From contig CAYLPZ010000001.1 of assembly GCA_964385755.1 (NCBI GenBank), positions 62,001 through 126,000 on the forward strand: DNA of 64,000 nt, written 5' to 3'. The notes under the pieces are model-generated. The model was not told the origin of the DNA and made no database searches. It saw nothing but the letters and a program-made list of their open reading frames with translations. Positions 53,873 through 62,753 of this stretch are shown here, piece after piece. This DNA is from CAG-698 sp964385755 (lineage in GTDB: Bacteria > Bacillota_I > Bacilli_A > ML615J-28 > CAG-698). The translations under genes and the position numbers were made by a program. Every line of letters begins with the position of its first letter. The first letter of the stretch is position 1.

Positions 53873-54049
53873 TTAATAACTATTACAACTAGTTAAAATA
53901 ATATTAACTAACATTTTCTCTATTAATTTAACTATTGAATCATCTTCCACTTCTTCAATAACAAAATATGTTATTTCTTTACTTTCTGAATAATATTCAG
54001 TTTTAACTTCTTTTTTACCTGTAATCTTATCCTCTCTTTCTTTTACTTG
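53873..54049 (-). pseudogene. Gene remnant of unknown origin
   Basis: A 58-codon frame with no start codon, opening directly after a TAA. It encodes an acidic sequence (KITGKKEVKTEYYSESKEI, then YFVIEEVEDDSIVKLIEKM). The composition looks protein-like rather than random, but I recognise no family. The 427-base gap between yceD and the recombinase holds this frame, a hairpin and the recombinase terminator; nothing else was seen. It marks the edge of the accessory island. Confidence 0.3.
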
Positions 54050-54087
54050 TTAAAAGCGAAACTTGGTATCCCAGTTGTGCAATAGTC

Positions 54088-54111
54088 GAAAAAGCAAGTT
54101 GTTGCTTTTTC
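54088..54111. other. Hairpin in the island boundary
   Basis: Perfect 10-bp stem GAAAAAGCAA/TTGCTTTTTC with loop GTTG. It has A and T runs inside the stem and could terminate transcription either way. Confidence 0.5.
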
Positions 54112-54181
54112 CTTATTCTGCCTCAAATGTGCAACAATTTACAACTTTTCTTCACCTATAATAATCATTAAAGAAATAAAA

Positions 54182-54224
54182 CAAAAAGCCACTAAACACT
54201 TCTTTTCAAAGTGCTAAGTAGCTA
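54182..54224 (-). terminator. Terminator of the serine recombinase gene
   Basis: An imperfect stem pairs AGCTACTTAGCACTT with AAGTGTTTAGTGGCT and is followed by TTTTTG on the minus strand, shortly after the recombinase stop. Confidence 0.65.
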
Positions 54225-54229
54225 TATTT

Positions 54230-54832
54230 TTAAATCGTAATGCTTTTATCATTTATAAATTTAGATAAAGTATTCCTATGAACTTTTAATTTTTTTGAGA
54301 TATAAATTTTTGTTTTTCCTTGTTTTAAATATCTTAAAATTATATCTTCCTTTCCAGACAATTTAGTATAACTAGATTTTTTTCCTTTTGGTCTTCCTAG
54401 AATTTGTCCATCAGCTTTTCTTTTAGCGAGTGCTTCTTTCGTACGTTGCGAAATTAAATTTCTTTCAATCTCAGCTGATAAACCAAAGGCAAAAGCCAAT
54501 ACTTTACTTTGTATATCGTCACCTAATCTATATCCATCCTTTATAGTTAAAACAATACATTCTCTTTGCATACAAATATTTAAGATTTCCATAATCATAA
54601 ATAAATTTCTACCAAGTCTTGAAAGTTCAGCGCATATAATATAATCACCTTTTTTAACTTCTTTTAATAAAGTTCCTAACGCTCTTTTTGAATAATTCTT
54701 TGTACCAGAAATAGTTTCTTCAATCCAATTGTCGATTACCATACCTTTTGACTTACAAAAATTTGTTATTTCAAATCTTTGATTTTCTACTGTTTGTTTA
54801 TCGGTACTTACCCTTATGTATCCAAATGTCAT
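54230..54832 (-). CDS. Serine recombinase, predicted DNA invertase of the methyltransferase tail
   Basis: A 200-residue resolvase/invertase-type serine recombinase. FGYIRVSTDKQTVENQR holds the catalytic serine, AELSRLGRNLFMIMEIL the conserved Arg pair, and LSAEIERNLISQRTKEAL the long E helix. A C-terminal helix-turn-helix (KQGKTKIYISKKLKVHRNTLSKFI) binds DNA. The size matches Hin/Gin-type invertases. AAAAGGAGTAAAAA is the ribosome binding site. It lies 29 bases outside an inverted repeat whose partner is in the methyltransferase gene, so it is the obvious enzyme for the switch. An alternative is a resolvase left from a mobile element. Confidence 0.88.
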   Translation of the reverse strand: MTFGYIRVSTDKQTVENQRFEITNFCKSKGMVIDNWIEETISGTKNYSKRALGTLLKEVKKGDYIICAELSRLGRNLFMIMEILNICMQRECIVLTIKDGYRLGDDIQSKVLAFAFGLSAEIERNLISQRTKEALAKRKADGQILGRPKGKKSSYTKLSGKEDIILRYLKQGKTKIYISKKLKVHRNTLSKFINDKSITI

Positions 54833-54860
54833 TTTTTACTCCTTTTATTGCACATATAAA

Positions 54861-55739
54861 ATGAGCGTTTATATTGAACATTTTAAAAATGTACAAAAAT
54901 TCAATTCAGATATATGGTCTATATATAACGATTTAGAAATTAATATTAAAAACAAAATTGAAATGAATAGTATTATATTAAGTACTCTTGATATAGATAT
55001 AAAAAGAGGGATATTAACAGGATTAAATGAAGCTTTCATAATTAACGAAAATCAATATAAAACATTAATAAAAAAGGATATAAACAATGCTAAAATTATT
55101 CGACCAATTTTACGAGGCAGAGACATAAAACGTTTTTCATATGTAAATCCTAATTTATATATGATTTGTACTTTCCCTTCAAAAAATATTGATATTGATG
55201 AATATCCAGCACTTAAGGAATATCTTTTAAGTTTTTCAATTCAAAAATTGGAACAAACTGGTAAGGAATACATTCTAAATGACGGAACTAAAATAAAATC
55301 AAGAAAGAAAACAAATAATAAATGGTTTGAAACACAAGACAGCATAAGTTATTGGGAGGATTTTTTTAAGCCTAAAATCATATATCCGGAAACAACTCAA
55401 AAAGCAAATTTTTATTTAGATATTACAGATAATTATTTTTTAGATAAGACATGTTTCATGTTATTAACTGATTACCCATATTATATTTGTTCACTGTTAT
55501 CATCAAACTTGTATGAGTTTGCATATAAACATTTATATTCTAGTATTGAACTAGGTAAAAATGGATATCAATATAACAAACATGCATTATTAAAACTCCC
55601 AATTATAAAACCAACAAAAAATTTAGAAGAAATATTCAAGAGTTTTGAATTTAATCTGGGTATAATTAATGAATATGTTTATAAATTATATAATATTTCG
55701 CCTAAAGAAATAGAATTTATTGAAAAATCTAATCATTAA
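54861..55739 (+). CDS. Silent, inverted alternative specificity tail of the methyltransferase
   Basis: A 292-residue frame homologous to the C-terminal part of the methyltransferase on the other strand. Parallel motifs are SVYIE, GLNEAFIIN versus GFNEAFIIN, RPILRGRDIKRF versus RPLIRGRDVKRF, and a closing target-recognition-type domain. It has no methyltransferase motifs and no ribosome binding site; the only box here reads toward the recombinase. It ends tail to tail with the active gene, overlapping by 11 bases. The first 19 bases after the A of ATG are the inverted repeat, in the same reading frame as in the active gene. Inversion would attach this tail to the methyltransferase. It is unlikely to be translated in the present orientation. 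Confidence 0.85.
   Translation: MSVYIEHFKNVQKFNSDIWSIYNDLEINIKNKIEMNSIILSTLDIDIKRGILTGLNEAFIINENQYKTLIKKDINNAKIIRPILRGRDIKRFSYVNPNLYMICTFPSKNIDIDEYPALKEYLLSFSIQKLEQTGKEYILNDGTKIKSRKKTNNKWFETQDSISYWEDFFKPKIIYPETTQKANFYLDITDNYFLDKTCFMLLTDYPYYICSLLSSNLYEFAYKHLYSSIELGKNGYQYNKHALLKLPIIKPTKNLEEIFKSFEFNLGIINEYVYKLYNISPKEIEFIEKSNH
54862..54880 (+). repeat. Left inversion repeat (19 bp)
   Basis: TGAGCGTTTATATTGAACA, exact inverted copy of 56569-56587, read in the same frame (SVYIE) by both tails. Flanking bases differ on each side. Confidence 0.9.
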
Positions 55740-58700
55740 TAAGTGAATTTATGTAAATTATTTCTTGTTCAGTTAGTTCATATTCCTTGTATATAAGATT
55801 ATTTAAATCATTATAATATTGATTTGAATAATTTTTTGATAGATTTATTACTAAATCGATAATTTTATCATGAAATTTATATAATTTTTTTATAGGAATT
55901 TTTGAAAAAATTGCGCTTGATCCATAATTATATTCCCCATTAGATAGCATAACGTATAAATAGAAGCGGAATAACTTAGAATTAAAAAGTCCACATAATA
56001 ATTCTATATTTTCACCTGTTATCATAAATAATGAATTGGGAAAATAAACATCTGCTGGAATTAAAGCAAATCTATATTCAGAATTTACTGGAGTCCATAC
56101 TAATTTTTGCTTAGTAAAATCCTCCATATAATTACAGCTTCTTAGATTATAAGGTGTACATCCTTGATCTTTTCTCCTGATTAAGCCGTCAATATATTTA
56201 TTTAGATGTTCTTTAATAGTTGGATATTCGTTAATGTCAATTGGCGGCAAATTATTTTTTGGGTTTCCATTATGAACATTTATTAAATATAATTGAGGAA
56301 AATCAACCTCAAACCTCTTAACATCTCTGCCTCTAATTAACGGTCGAATAAGTTCAGCATTTTTGAAATCTAATGATATTAATTTATCTCTTAACACTTT
56401 ATTGATTATAAATGCTTCATTAAAACCAGTTTTAATACCATAATTAATTTTTATATCTGTCTTTTCTAACAATATAGAATCTGTTTCAATTTTTCTTTTA
56501 ATGTTATATTCTAATGAATTTAAAATTGTCCAAGCTTCTTTATTTTTAAATTCGCTATAACTACTATGTTGTTCAATATAAACGCTCAAATCTTCTGTGC
56601 ATTTTTCATCAATTATTACAGTTTTTGTATTTCCTTCGTTTTTGTTTTTTGAAGCTATTAATACATTAACATCGACAGTGGCAGATTCAAAAATTTTCAC
56701 CCCACCAAAGTTTACCAATAGTAACGGGTTAGAGCGTTTAGCTAAAAATCCTCTCAACAATTCTCCATATCCTGCTCTCATCCATTTATTTGATGTTATA
56801 AAAGAAAATACTCCATTATCTTTTAATAAATTTATTGCTTGTTCATAAAATAAACAATATATATCTCCTTGTCTAGTAAATGTTGCAAAACCTTGTGGTT
56901 CTAATTCTTTTGCTAACTTACCTTCATTTTCTTGTAATTGAACATACGGCGGATTGGCAATAACAATATCAAAACCTCCATTTTTAAATACTTGTTCAAA
57001 TTCTAACTTCCAAATGAAGAAAGGTTTAGTTCTATTATTTTGCATTTCTTTAACTTCATTAAACAAATCGTATTTTTGTTTTTGGAATAATGTATTTTTT
57101 ATTAATTCCATTTGTAAATCATTAATTCGTTCAAACAAAATAACTTTTTCTTTTTCTTCAGTAACATTAAAATATAATTTTTTTGCTTCTTGCAATTGTT
57201 CTAAAACAGTTGCAAAATCCATGACACTAAATAAATCATACACTGCGTACTTATTTGCTACTGGCTTATTCTTTTTATTAAATAAGCTCTCATCCCATAA
57301 TTTAACTCCTTGATATTCATCAACCAAAGAATTCCCTACTCTTAATTGAAATGCTAAATTTGGTAGTGGTTTAGGTGAGGACGACTTTTCCACTATTTGA
57401 TCAACTATTAATGAAAGCCACAATCTTAACTTAGCTATTTCTATAGCATCATATTCAATATCTACACCGTATAGAGAATTTTGAATTGCTTCTTTCTTGT
57501 ATTTATAAATATCATACTCTTCATCTAATAATTCCGATAAATTAACTCTTAATTTTACAATCTCATTTAGCATTCCCACAAGAAAAGCACCTGAACCAAC
57601 TGCAGGGTCCACAATTTTAAGATTTCGTACATGTTCATCTATTATTTTAGCTTTATCTTTAATTTCTACCAAACTATTTAGTGCATTACCATATAATATA
57701 TAATTTTTAATTAATTCATAATTTATAGAAATATTTTTCGATAACTCATAGGCTAATGCTTCTATGCACATAAAATGAACTATTTCACGAGGAGTATAAT
57801 GTGCACCTTTGCTATGACGTTCCTTCTCATCCAATAAAGACTCAAATATCTTTCCCAACATTTCAGGGTCAACTGCGATATCTTGTTCAGATGGGTCTGA
57901 TTCATCAATAGTAAAGTTATATTGATTTAATAAATCTAAAAAACCTGTTTCTTGGTCATTAAACCACAAATTATTTGGAATATTAAAATTTGTTTTTTTC
58001 CAGTTATATTGTTCCACAGGCGAAAATAACCCACCATTTAAAAATGGAATTTTTACATTTTTATAAATATCTCCATCTCTTTTTTTATTAAGTGCTTCAT
58101 AAAACAATGGTTCTAAAATATCATTAAAATAATTATCGTATTTTTCATTCTTTATAGTATTGAAGATAAAATGCTTATCGCCTTCCCCCCATTCACTGCC
58201 TACAGGAACTCCTAGCCATCCCTTTTTTTGTAAAAAGTGTAAAAATACTATTTGACCTAATGTTTTTTTAGTAAATGTTATAGCAAACTTTTTTAATTCT
58301 TCATACTGTAATTTACTTGCTTCTAATTTAAATTCCATACAATTTTCTAAGTGTTCAACTAATTTATAATAGCAGTTACAATAATCTAAATAAAAATCTT
58401 TTGTTACTCTACTAATACTAAATGCTTGTTTTAAATCAGAATATTTTGGAGGAATAGTACTACTAGCTAATGGTTCTAATTGATCCATATAAGTTTTTGA
58501 AGGTTCACCAACACCAACCAAGAATGAAAACCTTTTCGCTGGTTTAAAAGAAACCTTAATTCCATTGTCAGTCATATCATAATCAATAATTACCAAAGCC
58601 AATTTCCAATTACTTCTTACTAAATCATGAAATGCGACTAACGCCCCATCGTATCCTGATAATTCGCCGGTTGACAATAATTTAGATACATAGTTTCTTT

Positions 58701-58932
58701 GTATAGTTCTAGCATTGCTATAATCATTAATAGAAACTGATAAAATTGCAATTTTATTATTTTCTACATCTTTAAAATCAGCAATCCATTTACAAGTATT
58801 AATATATTCTTTAAATTGTGACTGAACTTCTAGGTTTCTATTTTTAGGTGTTATAGATTTTAACAGTTCGCTACATACACGTATATAATTACTATCACTA
58901 TACTTATCACTTAAATAGGTCTTTATACTCAT
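55729..58932 (-). CDS. Adenine-specific DNA methyltransferase with switchable specificity tail
   Basis: A 1067-residue Eco57I/PglX-like N6-adenine methyltransferase. After an about 350-residue N-terminal region comes KGAHYTPREIVHFM, then motif I VDPAVGSGAFLVGML near 444 and motif IV DIVIANPPYVQLQ near 659. Residues beyond about 788 form the target-recognition part, beginning after the SVYIE repeat and including RPLIRGRDVKRF and a final SAIFSKIPIKKLYKFH. I see no certain nuclease motif in the N-terminus, so cleavage may come from the PLD-helicase partner, one base upstream. It should methylate host DNA at a sequence set by its tail. BREX and DISARM companions (PglZ, DrmB) are absent here. Confidence 0.88.
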   Translation of the reverse strand: MSIKTYLSDKYSDSNYIRVCSELLKSITPKNRNLEVQSQFKEYINTCKWIADFKDVENNKIAILSVSINDYSNARTIQRNYVSKLLSTGELSGYDGALVAFHDLVRSNWKLALVIIDYDMTDNGIKVSFKPAKRFSFLVGVGEPSKTYMDQLEPLASSTIPPKYSDLKQAFSISRVTKDFYLDYCNCYYKLVEHLENCMEFKLEASKLQYEELKKFAITFTKKTLGQIVFLHFLQKKGWLGVPVGSEWGEGDKHFIFNTIKNEKYDNYFNDILEPLFYEALNKKRDGDIYKNVKIPFLNGGLFSPVEQYNWKKTNFNIPNNLWFNDQETGFLDLLNQYNFTIDESDPSEQDIAVDPEMLGKIFESLLDEKERHSKGAHYTPREIVHFMCIEALAYELSKNISINYELIKNYILYGNALNSLVEIKDKAKIIDEHVRNLKIVDPAVGSGAFLVGMLNEIVKLRVNLSELLDEEYDIYKYKKEAIQNSLYGVDIEYDAIEIAKLRLWLSLIVDQIVEKSSSPKPLPNLAFQLRVGNSLVDEYQGVKLWDESLFNKKNKPVANKYAVYDLFSVMDFATVLEQLQEAKKLYFNVTEEKEKVILFERINDLQMELIKNTLFQKQKYDLFNEVKEMQNNRTKPFFIWKLEFEQVFKNGGFDIVIANPPYVQLQENEGKLAKELEPQGFATFTRQGDIYCLFYEQAINLLKDNGVFSFITSNKWMRAGYGELLRGFLAKRSNPLLLVNFGGVKIFESATVDVNVLIASKNKNEGNTKTVIIDEKCTEDLSVYIEQHSSYSEFKNKEAWTILNSLEYNIKRKIETDSILLEKTDIKINYGIKTGFNEAFIINKVLRDKLISLDFKNAELIRPLIRGRDVKRFEVDFPQLYLINVHNGNPKNNLPPIDINEYPTIKEHLNKYIDGLIRRKDQGCTPYNLRSCNYMEDFTKQKLVWTPVNSEYRFALIPADVYFPNSLFMITGENIELLCGLFNSKLFRFYLYVMLSNGEYNYGSSAIFSKIPIKKLYKFHDKIIDLVINLSKNYSNQYYNDLNNLIYKEYELTEQEIIYINSLIND
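56569..56587 (-). repeat. Right inversion repeat (19 bp)
   Basis: Minus-strand TGAGCGTTTATATTGAACA inside the methyltransferase gene at about codons 782-788, exact partner of 54862-54880. Confidence 0.9.
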
Positions 58933-58933
58933 A

Positions 58934-61900
58934 CTACATCTCCTTAATTAAATATTCAGATAAAATTATTACTTCTTTCATATCTTGAATATCTTCTATT
59001 TTATAACTCTTTCTTTCTTTAAAATACACAGTAGGAATATTTTTTTCAAAACACTCAATTATATTATTAATATCATTTTTATTCTTCAAACTATTAATTG
59101 ATGCAAGTATTTGCTTATAAACAAAATTTGTTAGAACGCCTTTTTCTATCATTTCATTAATCTGTATTAATAGGTCTTTTTGTTCATATTTTAAATCACA
59201 CTTTTCTAAGTATTTAATATATTTATTAATTTCCTTTTCGTTTTTTGGCGTACCTTTAATTTTTAATCCATTCCCAAAAAAAGTTTCAATTTTGTTTTTA
59301 AAAGCATCTACATTTAAATTTAAATAATCATAATAATTCAAAGGTAAATTAATTTTTTCTTCATCTAATTCACAAATTATCAATTCCATTGCTTTATCAA
59401 ATTCTAATTGGACTGTTTCTAAATTATCTGTATAGAAAAACTCTTTTATAGATCCTTTCTTAACAAAAGTAACTAACCCAGTCATATTTGATTTTCTAGA
59501 AATTCTTAATTTATTGGGTAAATTGGCAATTTCATCAAACAAAATAGGATTTGATTTTTTTATATCATTAATTATTTTTAAATATTCCATTTTTGTAGCG
59601 TTTAAATTAAATTGCTCTCCCTCATCCGTAAGATTGAAATTTTTCATCATTAAAATATCAAAAAACTCTTGTGATTCAACCACTTCTTCGTCTGTTAAAT
59701 ATTTTGAATCTTCCCCTAATAAAGAATGGAACATTTGTATTTTTATTTTTATTTGATCTTCTAACGATAAATGTTCTCTTGTATTTGCAGCAGGGAAGAA
59801 ATTATAAACATATAAATTATCAAATTTAGAACCAACCCTATTTATTCTACCAACACGTTGCATGACCCTCGTCGGATTCCAAGGCAAATCATAATTAATA
59901 ATTATTGACGCTCTATGTAAATTAATACCTTCACTCATAGAATCAGTTGTCACAAGAATTTTCTTTTCATCTAGTGGATTTTTATCTCTAGGATCGAAAT
60001 TTTGTTTAATATAATTCTTTTTCGAATTAGAGTCACTTCCATTAAACGAAACTACTTCACCGTTAAAATTCAAATTTAATTTTTTCTCCAAATAATCCAC
60101 TGTGTCTTTTGCTTCAGAAAATATAATGACTCTTACATTAATATCTTTTCTTAAATTGTTTAATAAATTAACTAAAACATCATATTTTGCATCTTCTTCT
60201 TGAACATTAAATTCAGACCATATATTATATAATTCATTTAAAATATCAATATCATTTAATAAATCATTTTCATATTTATCATTTAAATCTGATTTATGAA
60301 TTTTCGTTAAATTTCTATTTGAAATTAATTCTTCGAATTCTTCATCTTCTAAAGACATTAGGTAATCTACATTATAATTATTATTTCTTGATGCTGCTCC
60401 AATAACAATTCTATCTTCCAAGTATAATTTATAAAAATCTGCCAAACTATTTTTTATTCTTGAAATACTTTCTTTAAATGCATAAATTGAACTTTCTAAT
60501 CTTTTGACAAGCATACCTTTTATAAAACCTTTAATATTTTCTTGACCTGATTTTCTATCTCCAACGATTTCTTTTTGTTTTTCTGGTCTAACATATAATA
60601 AAGGTGTATATCTAGCATATTTAAGTTTAGCTAATAAACTTATACTGTCATTAAATGCTTTATCCATTGAATCATTATAAGTGTACGTTAGTCTTTCTGG
60701 ATCATTTAATTTTGGAAAAATTAATCCTTGCTTATTTAAATCATCACTATAATATTTAATTACTTCTGTTCTAGTTCTTCTTACCATAACATTTTTTAAT
60801 ACTTTATCTCTAATTTCTTTCATCACATATGATAAAGTACTTTCATAGTCATCAGTTCCTTTTGCTGATGCTAATGCAGATTTAAAGTTATTAAAGAAAG
60901 AATATAAATCTGGATTTCCAGGAATTATTGAAGATTCTCTTAAATCTTGAAATAATGATATCAGATTTACTATATCGGTAATATAATTATTTTGAGGTGT
61001 TGCAGTAATTAAAATAACTCCTTTTCCATAACAAATTTGTTTTAAATATTGAAACTCTTTTGAATCAGCATTTCTAAATCTATGAGCCTCATCTATAAAA
61101 ACATAATCATATTTTCCTAAATCGTCCCATTGCGCAACTTGATCCACAATTCCTAATGATACTACTTTATCCTTTTGGGAATATCCAAAATCAGCAATAA
61201 CAGTATTCCAATATTCTTGAACAACTGGTGGAACTATAAATAAACAACGTTTTTTCGCACCTAAATATCTTCCTAACATTGCAGCAATATATGTTTTCCC
61301 TAATCCTACAACATCAGCTATAAATACACCGCCATGTTTTTCTAAGATTTTTTTTGCTTGAATAACCGCATGGTCTTGATATTCTAATCTCATAAAATCA
61401 TCCGGTCTATCTATATCAACTGTATTTTCTCCTATTTCATCTTCAAAATATGAATACAAAGTTTTTAAAAACATCATATATGGAGTGATTGATACATTCA
61501 TCCAAGTTTCATTTTGAACTATTTCATCAACCATATCAGTTATATCCATAGCTGAATTCCATAGGCTATTAAAAAAAGTTAACGAATAATCAACATCTTC
61601 TTTATCTTTTAATTCGACATTGAACTCTATATTTTTTTCTAAACCATTATAAGAAAAATTTGATGAACCTGTAATAACATTACCATACTGCAAATCTCTT
61701 ACACTTTCATTATTTCTTACTATATAAACTTTAGCATGAACATTTTGTTCTGTGCATATTTTAATTTTAACTTTACCTTTTTTTATCCAATCTATAAAAG
61801 TATTTATACCATTTTCTACATCTATAGAATCTTCTGAATGTTCAAATTCATCTTTAATTTGTTTCTTTAATATAGGTTTAACTTTAAAAGCATTTTGATC

Positions 61901-62131
61901 AAAAAGAGTTAGAGTAACAGCATTTTTTGTTTCCGGATCAATACCTAGACCTACTAAAAATCTAATTTCTTTAACTTTTTCTAATTGTTCTTTCAATAAA
62001 TAAAATCCTGTTATTCTAAAATACCCTACAAGACAATCAAAAAAATCAGCATGTTTTAAAACATCCTTCATTCTATCCACCATTTTAACAGAATCGTTAT
62101 TTGTAAATATTCTTAAATCACTTGTTGGCAT
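58934..62131 (-). CDS. PLD-nuclease/SNF2-helicase fusion, predicted restriction subunit
   Basis: A 1065-residue protein. The N-terminal phospholipase-D-type domain has NVHAKVYIV near 130 and GSSNFSYNGLEKNIE about 20 residues on, one HKD-like half-site as in dimeric PLD nucleases. The SNF2-type helicase follows: IADVVGLGKTYIAA (Walker A, about 275), VFIDEAHRFRN (DEAH, about 345), LITATPQNN, VIIFSEAKDTVDYLEKKL, and TDSMSEGINLHRASIIINYDLPWNP with QRVGRINRVGS near 760. It should translocate on DNA and cut foreign DNA lacking the partner's methylation. One-base gaps to both neighbours show a tight operon. Confidence 0.88.
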   Translation of the reverse strand: MPTSDLRIFTNNDSVKMVDRMKDVLKHADFFDCLVGYFRITGFYLLKEQLEKVKEIRFLVGLGIDPETKNAVTLTLFDQNAFKVKPILKKQIKDEFEHSEDSIDVENGINTFIDWIKKGKVKIKICTEQNVHAKVYIVRNNESVRDLQYGNVITGSSNFSYNGLEKNIEFNVELKDKEDVDYSLTFFNSLWNSAMDITDMVDEIVQNETWMNVSITPYMMFLKTLYSYFEDEIGENTVDIDRPDDFMRLEYQDHAVIQAKKILEKHGGVFIADVVGLGKTYIAAMLGRYLGAKKRCLFIVPPVVQEYWNTVIADFGYSQKDKVVSLGIVDQVAQWDDLGKYDYVFIDEAHRFRNADSKEFQYLKQICYGKGVILITATPQNNYITDIVNLISLFQDLRESSIIPGNPDLYSFFNNFKSALASAKGTDDYESTLSYVMKEIRDKVLKNVMVRRTRTEVIKYYSDDLNKQGLIFPKLNDPERLTYTYNDSMDKAFNDSISLLAKLKYARYTPLLYVRPEKQKEIVGDRKSGQENIKGFIKGMLVKRLESSIYAFKESISRIKNSLADFYKLYLEDRIVIGAASRNNNYNVDYLMSLEDEEFEELISNRNLTKIHKSDLNDKYENDLLNDIDILNELYNIWSEFNVQEEDAKYDVLVNLLNNLRKDINVRVIIFSEAKDTVDYLEKKLNLNFNGEVVSFNGSDSNSKKNYIKQNFDPRDKNPLDEKKILVTTDSMSEGINLHRASIIINYDLPWNPTRVMQRVGRINRVGSKFDNLYVYNFFPAANTREHLSLEDQIKIKIQMFHSLLGEDSKYLTDEEVVESQEFFDILMMKNFNLTDEGEQFNLNATKMEYLKIINDIKKSNPILFDEIANLPNKLRISRKSNMTGLVTFVKKGSIKEFFYTDNLETVQLEFDKAMELIICELDEEKINLPLNYYDYLNLNVDAFKNKIETFFGNGLKIKGTPKNEKEINKYIKYLEKCDLKYEQKDLLIQINEMIEKGVLTNFVYKQILASINSLKNKNDINNIIECFEKNIPTVYFKERKSYKIEDIQDMKEVIILSEYLIKEM

Positions 62132-62132
62132 A

Positions 62133-62486
62133 TTAATTATCTCCTTTAATTATATTTTTAATTTCATTAACTTGTTGCTCATTTAATTCATCAATTGTTG
62201 AAGCAAATAATAAAGATACTTCTATTTGATTATTAGAGAGATTATCTAGCTCAATAATCATCTTTTTATTCGATATTAAAATAGAATTCTCTAATTGTTT
62301 TTTTTCATCATCATTTAAATTTAATGCTTCAGATATTTTATTTACATATTCAAGTGGTATTTGTTTTTTTCCATTTTCTAATAAAGATAAAAAAGAAACA
62401 CTCACATCAAGTTTATTTGCTAATGATTGAAGTGTAACATTTTTAACTTTTCTTATATTTTTCATAAACATTCCATAATCAAGCAT
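62133..62486 (-). CDS. XRE-family regulator of the restriction-modification operon
   Basis: A 117-residue helix-turn-helix protein: MKNIRKVKNVTLQSLANKL, DVSVSFLSLLENGKKQIPLEYVNKISEALNL. The C-terminal half is helical and acidic, probably for dimerisation. It is the first gene of the three-gene operon and resembles controller proteins that delay restriction until methylation is set. AAGGTG precedes the start. A palindrome in its promoter is a likely operator. Confidence 0.85.
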   Translation of the reverse strand: MLDYGMFMKNIRKVKNVTLQSLANKLDVSVSFLSLLENGKKQIPLEYVNKISEALNLNDDEKKQLENSILISNKKMIIELDNLSNNQIEVSLLFASTIDELNEQQVNEIKNIIKGDN

Positions 62487-62517
62487 ACAATCACCTTTTT
62501 TCGACTATCATAACCAT

Positions 62518-62548
62518 ATTATAACATTTTTTTTACCAAAAAGGTAAA
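62518..62548 (-). promoter_or_regulatory. Promoter and palindromic operator of the restriction-modification operon
   Basis: TATAAT (minus strand, 62518-62523) lies 29 bases before the regulator start. Upstream, TTTACC/GGTAAA with a five-base centre (62532-62548) forms a palindrome over the spacer and -35 area, where a repressor would act. The regulator is the natural candidate. Confidence 0.5.
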
Positions 62549-62693
62549 CATTATATTCTTTTATTTTTATCTCTATCCAATATAAAATAAATTATTTTAA
62601 TATTCTAATATTAAAAGAATTAATCAATTTGCGAAAAAACAATTTTTCTATAGATTTTTGTAGACAATATATCTTTCACTTATGTATTAATAT

Positions 62694-62723
62694 AAAAAAG
62701 ACATTAAGAGAAACTCCTAATGT
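62694..62723 (-). terminator. Terminator after the broken PH-like gene
   Basis: Stem ACATTAGGAG/CTCTTAATGT (one G-U) with a three-base loop and TTTTTT on the minus strand. The region between it and the operator (62549-62693) holds nothing recognisable. Confidence 0.75.
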
Positions 62724-62753
62724 ACCATAAAGCAAGTTTATTCGATGATTGTT

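Larger units (their letters stand above)
54862..56587. other. Predicted invertible segment (about 1.7 kb)
   Basis: Bounded by the 19-bp inverted repeats, it holds two homologous but diverged specificity tails in opposite directions with overlapping stop codons. The adjacent serine recombinase should flip it, giving two forms of the methyltransferase with different DNA targets. The present orientation joins the 55729-56568 tail to the constant part. Confidence 0.82.

Noticed and set aside
54816..55739. The plus-strand frame next to the recombinase as an independent gene starting at 54816
   Set aside because: The extra N-terminal residues overlap the recombinase start, no ribosome binding site reads this way, and the sequence from 54861 is homologous to the methyltransferase tail, so it is a silent cassette.
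55729..62486. Calling the restriction locus BREX, DISARM, type I or type III
   Set aside because: PglZ, BrxC, DrmA/DrmB, HsdS/HsdR and type III Res were not seen; only a PLD-SNF2 protein, a methyltransferase and a regulator are present.
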